A stretch of DNA of 17,060 nt from DASUZB01 sp036377075 (GTDB taxonomy: Bacteria; Actinomycetota; CALGFH01), in assembly GCA_036377075.1 (NCBI GenBank), contig DASUZB010000328.1, positions 1-17,060 of the forward strand, written 5' to 3'. Within the stretch, counting starts at the first letter, position 1, and every line of letters starts with the position of its first letter. Made by a program: the position numbers and the translations under genes. Shown here piece by piece: positions 14,648 through 17,060 of this stretch. The notes beneath the pieces were generated by a model, which saw nothing but the letters and a program-made list of their open reading frames with translations, was not told where the DNA came from and searched no databases.

Positions 14648-15925
14648 TCAGGACCCGGTGGAGCGCTTGATCGCGGGAAGGCGGACGTACTCGCCGGGGT
14701 AGATCAAGTCCGGATTGCCCGAGCGGAGGCGCGCCCGGTTGGCCGCCAGCACCCGCAGCCAGTAAGCGGCCACCTCGCGGGTGCCGACCTCCGACTCGCC
14801 GCGCCCGGTGCCGGCGGCGAGGTTGCTGCGGGCGATGCTCCACAGGCTGTCCCCCGGCACCACCCGGTGCAGCCGCGGCCGCGCCGCCGGCGGTGGCGCC
14901 GGCGCGGGCGGCTGCGTGGCCGGCGGCGGCTTGGCCGCCGGCGGGTGGGTGCCCGCCGGCGTGGGGACGTAGCCGGGCGGTCGCGGCGTGGTGCTGGCCG
15001 GCGCGCTGGGCGCCGGGGCGGCGCCGGCCCTTGTCGTGGTGGGCGCCCTGGTCGTGGTCGTCGGGGCGCTGGTGGGCAGCGGCGCGGCGGTGGAGGTGGG
15101 CGCCTTGCTGGTGCTGGTCGGGGCGCTGGTGGTCGGCGGCGTGGTGGTCGTCGGCGCCCTGCTGGTGGTGGTCGGCGCGGCGGTCGTCGTGGTGGCCTCG
15201 GTGGTCGTGGTGGTGGCGCCGGTGGTGCTGGTGGTCGTGGTGGTGGCGCCGGTGGTACTGGTGGTCGAGGCGGTGCTGCTGGTGGTGGCGCCGGTGGTGC
15301 TGGTGGTCGAGGCGGTGCTGGTGGTGGTGCCGGCCGGGGCCGGCTGGTAACCGGGCGTGCCCGGCGCGGGCTGCGTGGTGGCGGTGTCCGCCGGGGCGGG
15401 CTGGTAGCCGGGCGGGGCCGGCTCCTTCGTGGTGCTGGTCGGCCCGGCCTGGGCAGCGGCCGCGGTGGCCACGGCAAGGGCGCGGCCCGGTGGCGCCTGG
15501 GCGGTGGCGGCCACCGCCGCGCTGCTGCTCACGCCGAGCAGCGAGGTCGCCAGCGCCACGGCCACCGCCCCGTCGGTCGCCCGGCGCACCGCCGGCAGGG
15601 TGAGCCGGGCCATCCCGCGGATCAGGGCCGGCGCCCGGGAAAGGCTGGCGAGCAGGTACAGGGCGGTGCTCGCCAGCAGCCACCACGCCGCCACGAGGGC
15701 GATCTGGCGCACCACGGCGCCGAGGACGACCTCGACCGGGCTGTGCGCGAACCACGGTCCGAGCTCGCGCCCCAGGTGGCCCCATGGGATGCGCAGCGCC
15801 TGGACCTGGCCGAGGCGCTGCAGGCCGACTACCGCCCCGACCTCGAGCAGGAGCAACGCCGGCAGCGTCAGTGCCTCGCGAACCGCTGCCGTCCGCCTGC
15901 GTACCGCCGCTCGATCGGCCGTCAC
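14648..15925 (-). CDS. Membrane-anchored LysM protein with Thr-rich mucin-like stalk
   Basis: A 425-residue envelope protein. Three hydrophobic helices lie at about 19-38, 64-94 and 119-141, with WGHLGRELGPW (48-58) between the first two. This arrangement resembles actinobacterial membrane proteins that combine N-terminal helices with LysM and, in longer members, a BTAD module. An extended Thr/Pro/Ala/Ser stalk covers about 163-350. It includes the repeats PGYQPAPA (172-179, 191-198) and a 14-residue unit with core STASTTSTTGATT, repeated twice from about 203. The C terminus is a single LysM domain (352-417): HRVVPGDSLWSIARSNL and NPDLIYPGEYVRLP. LysM binds peptidoglycan, so the stalk probably spans from membrane to wall. 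The GTG at 15925 has only a weak GAGG upstream. No BTAD part follows, so this is a short member. Export topology is inferred. Confidence 0.82.
   Translation of the reverse strand: MTADRAAVRRRTAAVREALTLPALLLLEVGAVVGLQRLGQVQALRIPWGHLGRELGPWFAHSPVEVVLGAVVRQIALVAAWWLLASTALYLLASLSRAPALIRGMARLTLPAVRRATDGAVAVALATSLLGVSSSAAVAATAQAPPGRALAVATAAAAQAGPTSTTKEPAPPGYQPAPADTATTQPAPGTPGYQPAPAGTTTSTASTTSTTGATTSSTASTTSTTGATTTTTSTTGATTTTTEATTTTAAPTTTSRAPTTTTPPTTSAPTSTSKAPTSTAAPLPTSAPTTTTRAPTTTRAGAAPAPSAPASTTPRPPGYVPTPAGTHPPAAKPPPATQPPAPAPPPAARPRLHRVVPGDSLWSIARSNLAAGTGRGESEVGTREVAAYWLRVLAANRARLRSGNPDLIYPGEYVRLPAIKRSTGS
15176..15340 (-). repeat. Thr-codon repeat tract in the LysM protein stalk
   Basis: Degenerate tandem units rich in GTG/GGT (Thr codons on the minus strand). 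GGCGCC anchors at 15215, 15245 and 15287 are 30 and 42 bp apart, and the two 42-bp units from 15245 and 15287 are nearly identical. All spacings are multiples of three. Such tracts can change length by slippage or recombination. Confidence 0.7.
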
Positions 15926-15982
15926 GATCGCCTCGTCCGTCTCGCTGGGTGAGCACCCGCCACTGCAAACGATCGGACCGCC

Positions 15983-16012
15983 AGTGTGCTAGGAGCCCGT
16001 CACCAGCGTCAA
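15983..16012 (-). promoter_or_regulatory. Candidate promoter of the LysM gene
   Basis: On the minus strand TTGACG (16012-16007) and CACACT (15988-15983) are 18 bp apart. The -35 hexamer is strong and the -10 hexamer is poor. They lie about 60 bp before the GTG start at 15925, leaving a leader of about 50 nt. Confidence 0.4.
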
Positions 16013-16023
16013 CGCGCGGGTGC

Positions 16024-16076
16024 CGCAGCGCTCCTGCTGCGTCTGCCGGATGCGCCACCGCCGATGGTCGCGGCGG
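16024..16076 (-). terminator. Tandem hairpins after the GGDEF-EAL gene
   Basis: CCGCCG (16058-16063) pairs with CGGCGG (16071-16076) around 7 nt, starting 10 bp past the EAL stop codon. CGCAGC (16024-16029) pairs with GCTGCG (16036-16041) around 6 nt. There is no T-tract. Their place between the EAL stop and the next promoter makes termination plausible. Confidence 0.35.
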
Positions 16077-16086
16077 GGCGGTCCGC

Positions 16087-17060
16087 TCACTTCCCGCTCA
16101 GGCGCAGCAAGGTGCTCACGCGCTCGGCGGTGCCCGGCACGCCGAAGTAGAAGCCCTGGCCGAGGTCGCAGCCGAGGTCGCGCAGCCTGGCCGCCTGCTC
16201 GGCGGTCTCGACGCCCTCGGCCACCGCCCGCAGGTCGAGGTTGTGGGCCAGGTTGACCACGGCGGCGACGATCGCCGCGTCCTCCGGGTCGCCGAGCAGC
16301 CCGTCGACGAAGGCCCGGTCGACCTTGACCTTGTCGACCGGGAAGCGCTTGAGGTAGGCGAGCGAGGAGTAGCCGGTGCCGAAGTCGTCGATCGCCAGGC
16401 TCACCCCGAGCGCCTTCAGCTGCGCCAGCGCGGCGGTGGTGGACTCGGCGTCCTCCATCAGCACGCTCTCGGTGATCTCGAACCAGATCGAGGCCGGGTC
16501 GACCCCGGTCTCGGTGAGCACCTCGGCCACCAGGCCCGGCAGGCTCGGGCGGGCGAACTGCCGCGCCGACAGGTTGATGTTCATGGTCAGCGGCGCGCCG
16601 CCAGGACCGGCGCCGCGCCAGCGCTGCGCCTGGCGGCAGGCCTCGCGCAGCACGTAGGTGCCGATGGGAACGATCAGCCCGGTCTCCTCGGCCAAGGCGA
16701 TGAACTCCTTGGGCTCGAGCAGGCCGCGGGTGGGGTGCTGCCAGCGCACCAGCGCCTCGACCCCCTCGACCTCGCCCGACTCCAGCGCGACGTTGGGCTG
16801 GTAGAAGACGCGGAACTCGTCCCGCTCGATCGCCCGGTACATGGAGCTGTGCAGCGCCAGGCGCCGCCTGGCCCGCGCCCGCATCGCCTGGTCGAACAGC
16901 TCGCGCCGGTTGCCGCCGTGCGCCTTGGCCCGGTACATGGCCGCGTCGGCGTTCTCCATCAGCGCCTCCGGGCGGCACTCCTGCCCCTGCCCGAGGGCGA
17001 TGCCGACGCTCATGGTCACGAAGACCTCGGACTCGCCGAGCGCGAAGGGCGTGGTGACCA
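16087..17060 (-). CDS. GGDEF-EAL domain protein (cyclic-di-GMP signalling), 5' partial
   Basis: The frame stays open to the window edge, so the N terminus lies outside, and 323 residues are visible. The first part is the end of a GGDEF domain (TPFALGESEVFVTMSVGIAL, then ADAAMYRAKAHGGN). The GGDEF signature itself is not in the window. A full EAL domain follows with its catalytic set: EAL (16750-16758) in GVEALVRWQHP, N in NINLSARQF, EITES, DDFGTGYSSLAYLKRFPVDK with KVDRAFV, AEGVE and QGFYFG. It should therefore be able to hydrolyse c-di-GMP. Whether the cyclase half is active cannot be told. A GTG or ATG at 17019 or 17013 is inside the GGDEF fold and should not be taken as the start. It probably ends at the hairpins just downstream. 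Confidence 0.93.
   Translation of the reverse strand, partial: VTTPFALGESEVFVTMSVGIALGQGQECRPEALMENADAAMYRAKAHGGNRRELFDQAMRARARRRLALHSSMYRAIERDEFRVFYQPNVALESGEVEGVEALVRWQHPTRGLLEPKEFIALAEETGLIVPIGTYVLREACRQAQRWRGAGPGGAPLTMNINLSARQFARPSLPGLVAEVLTETGVDPASIWFEITESVLMEDAESTTAALAQLKALGVSLAIDDFGTGYSSLAYLKRFPVDKVKVDRAFVDGLLGDPEDAAIVAAVVNLAHNLDLRAVAEGVETAEQAARLRDLGCDLGQGFYFGVPGTAERVSTLLRLSGK

Noticed and set aside
15176..15340. A minisatellite or CRISPR array
   Set aside because: Units are degenerate, in frame and explained by Thr-rich protein repeats.
14475..16058. A 527-codon minus-strand frame and a 451-codon plus-strand frame across the LysM gene
   Set aside because: Both are translations of the same repetitive tract in other frames. 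Only the 14648-15925 frame has membrane helices and a LysM domain.
15926..16086. A c-di-AMP (ydaO-type) riboswitch ahead of the LysM gene, as often seen for actinobacterial wall genes
   Set aside because: The gap is only about 160 bp and already holds hairpins and a promoter. I could not find the conserved ydaO core in it.

Overview
The window is very GC-rich (roughly 70-75% in coding stretches) and uses GTG and TTG starts and strong purine-rich ribosome sites. It carries a RecQ helicase with a C-terminal phosphoribosyltransferase-like tail and a three-helix membrane LysM protein of a kind common in Actinomycetota. An actinobacterial chromosome, probably from a poorly sampled environmental lineage, is the best reading. 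No rRNA, tRNA, CRISPR array or intact insertion sequence was recognised, and the sequence does not allow a finer placement.

Layout. 1-1182 (+): the tail of a small hydrophobic protein, then a zinc-type medium-chain alcohol dehydrogenase. 1301-2887 (-): a methyl-accepting chemotaxis protein with no chemotaxis or flagellar neighbours. 2998-4401 (-): a short-chain dehydrogenase followed by its apparent TetR partner, which is broken by two amber codons and one frameshift. 4607-6715 (+): RecQ, divergent from the dehydrogenase across a 205-bp gap that holds a perfect 12-bp inverted repeat. 6829-7497 (+): a hemolysin III/TrhA-type membrane protein. 7498-8035: lower-GC DNA with tandem stem-loops, a small FDxH-type zinc-binding protein and an orphan 16-bp palindrome. 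8036-8629 (-): type 1 isopentenyl-diphosphate isomerase. 8630-8952: a gene-poor gap with nested inverted repeats and a possible decayed ParA/MinD-like fragment on the plus strand. 8953-11766 (-): GH38 alpha-mannosidase, divergent from a PHP-domain metallohydrolase (11901-13091, +). 13066-14178 (-): a GT4 glycosyltransferase that overlaps the PHP gene tail to tail. 14179-14647: an AT-richer gene-free island. 14648-15925 (-): a membrane LysM protein with a mucin-like Thr-rich stalk. 16087-17060 (-): the C-terminal part of a GGDEF-EAL cyclic-di-GMP protein, cut by the window end.

How the genes relate. Most are independent housekeeping or accessory genes rather than one pathway. Three local units look meaningful: the SDR-TetR pair, whose regulator is now defective; the divergent GH38/PHP pair followed by GT4, a loose carbohydrate-related neighbourhood; and the signalling and envelope genes (MCP, GGDEF-EAL, LysM stalk protein). 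No new multi-gene system was found. The most distinctive items are the multiply broken TetR gene, the near-identical 31-bp repeats inside the mannosidase gene, the orphan operator-like palindrome beside the small zinc protein, and the low-GC island.
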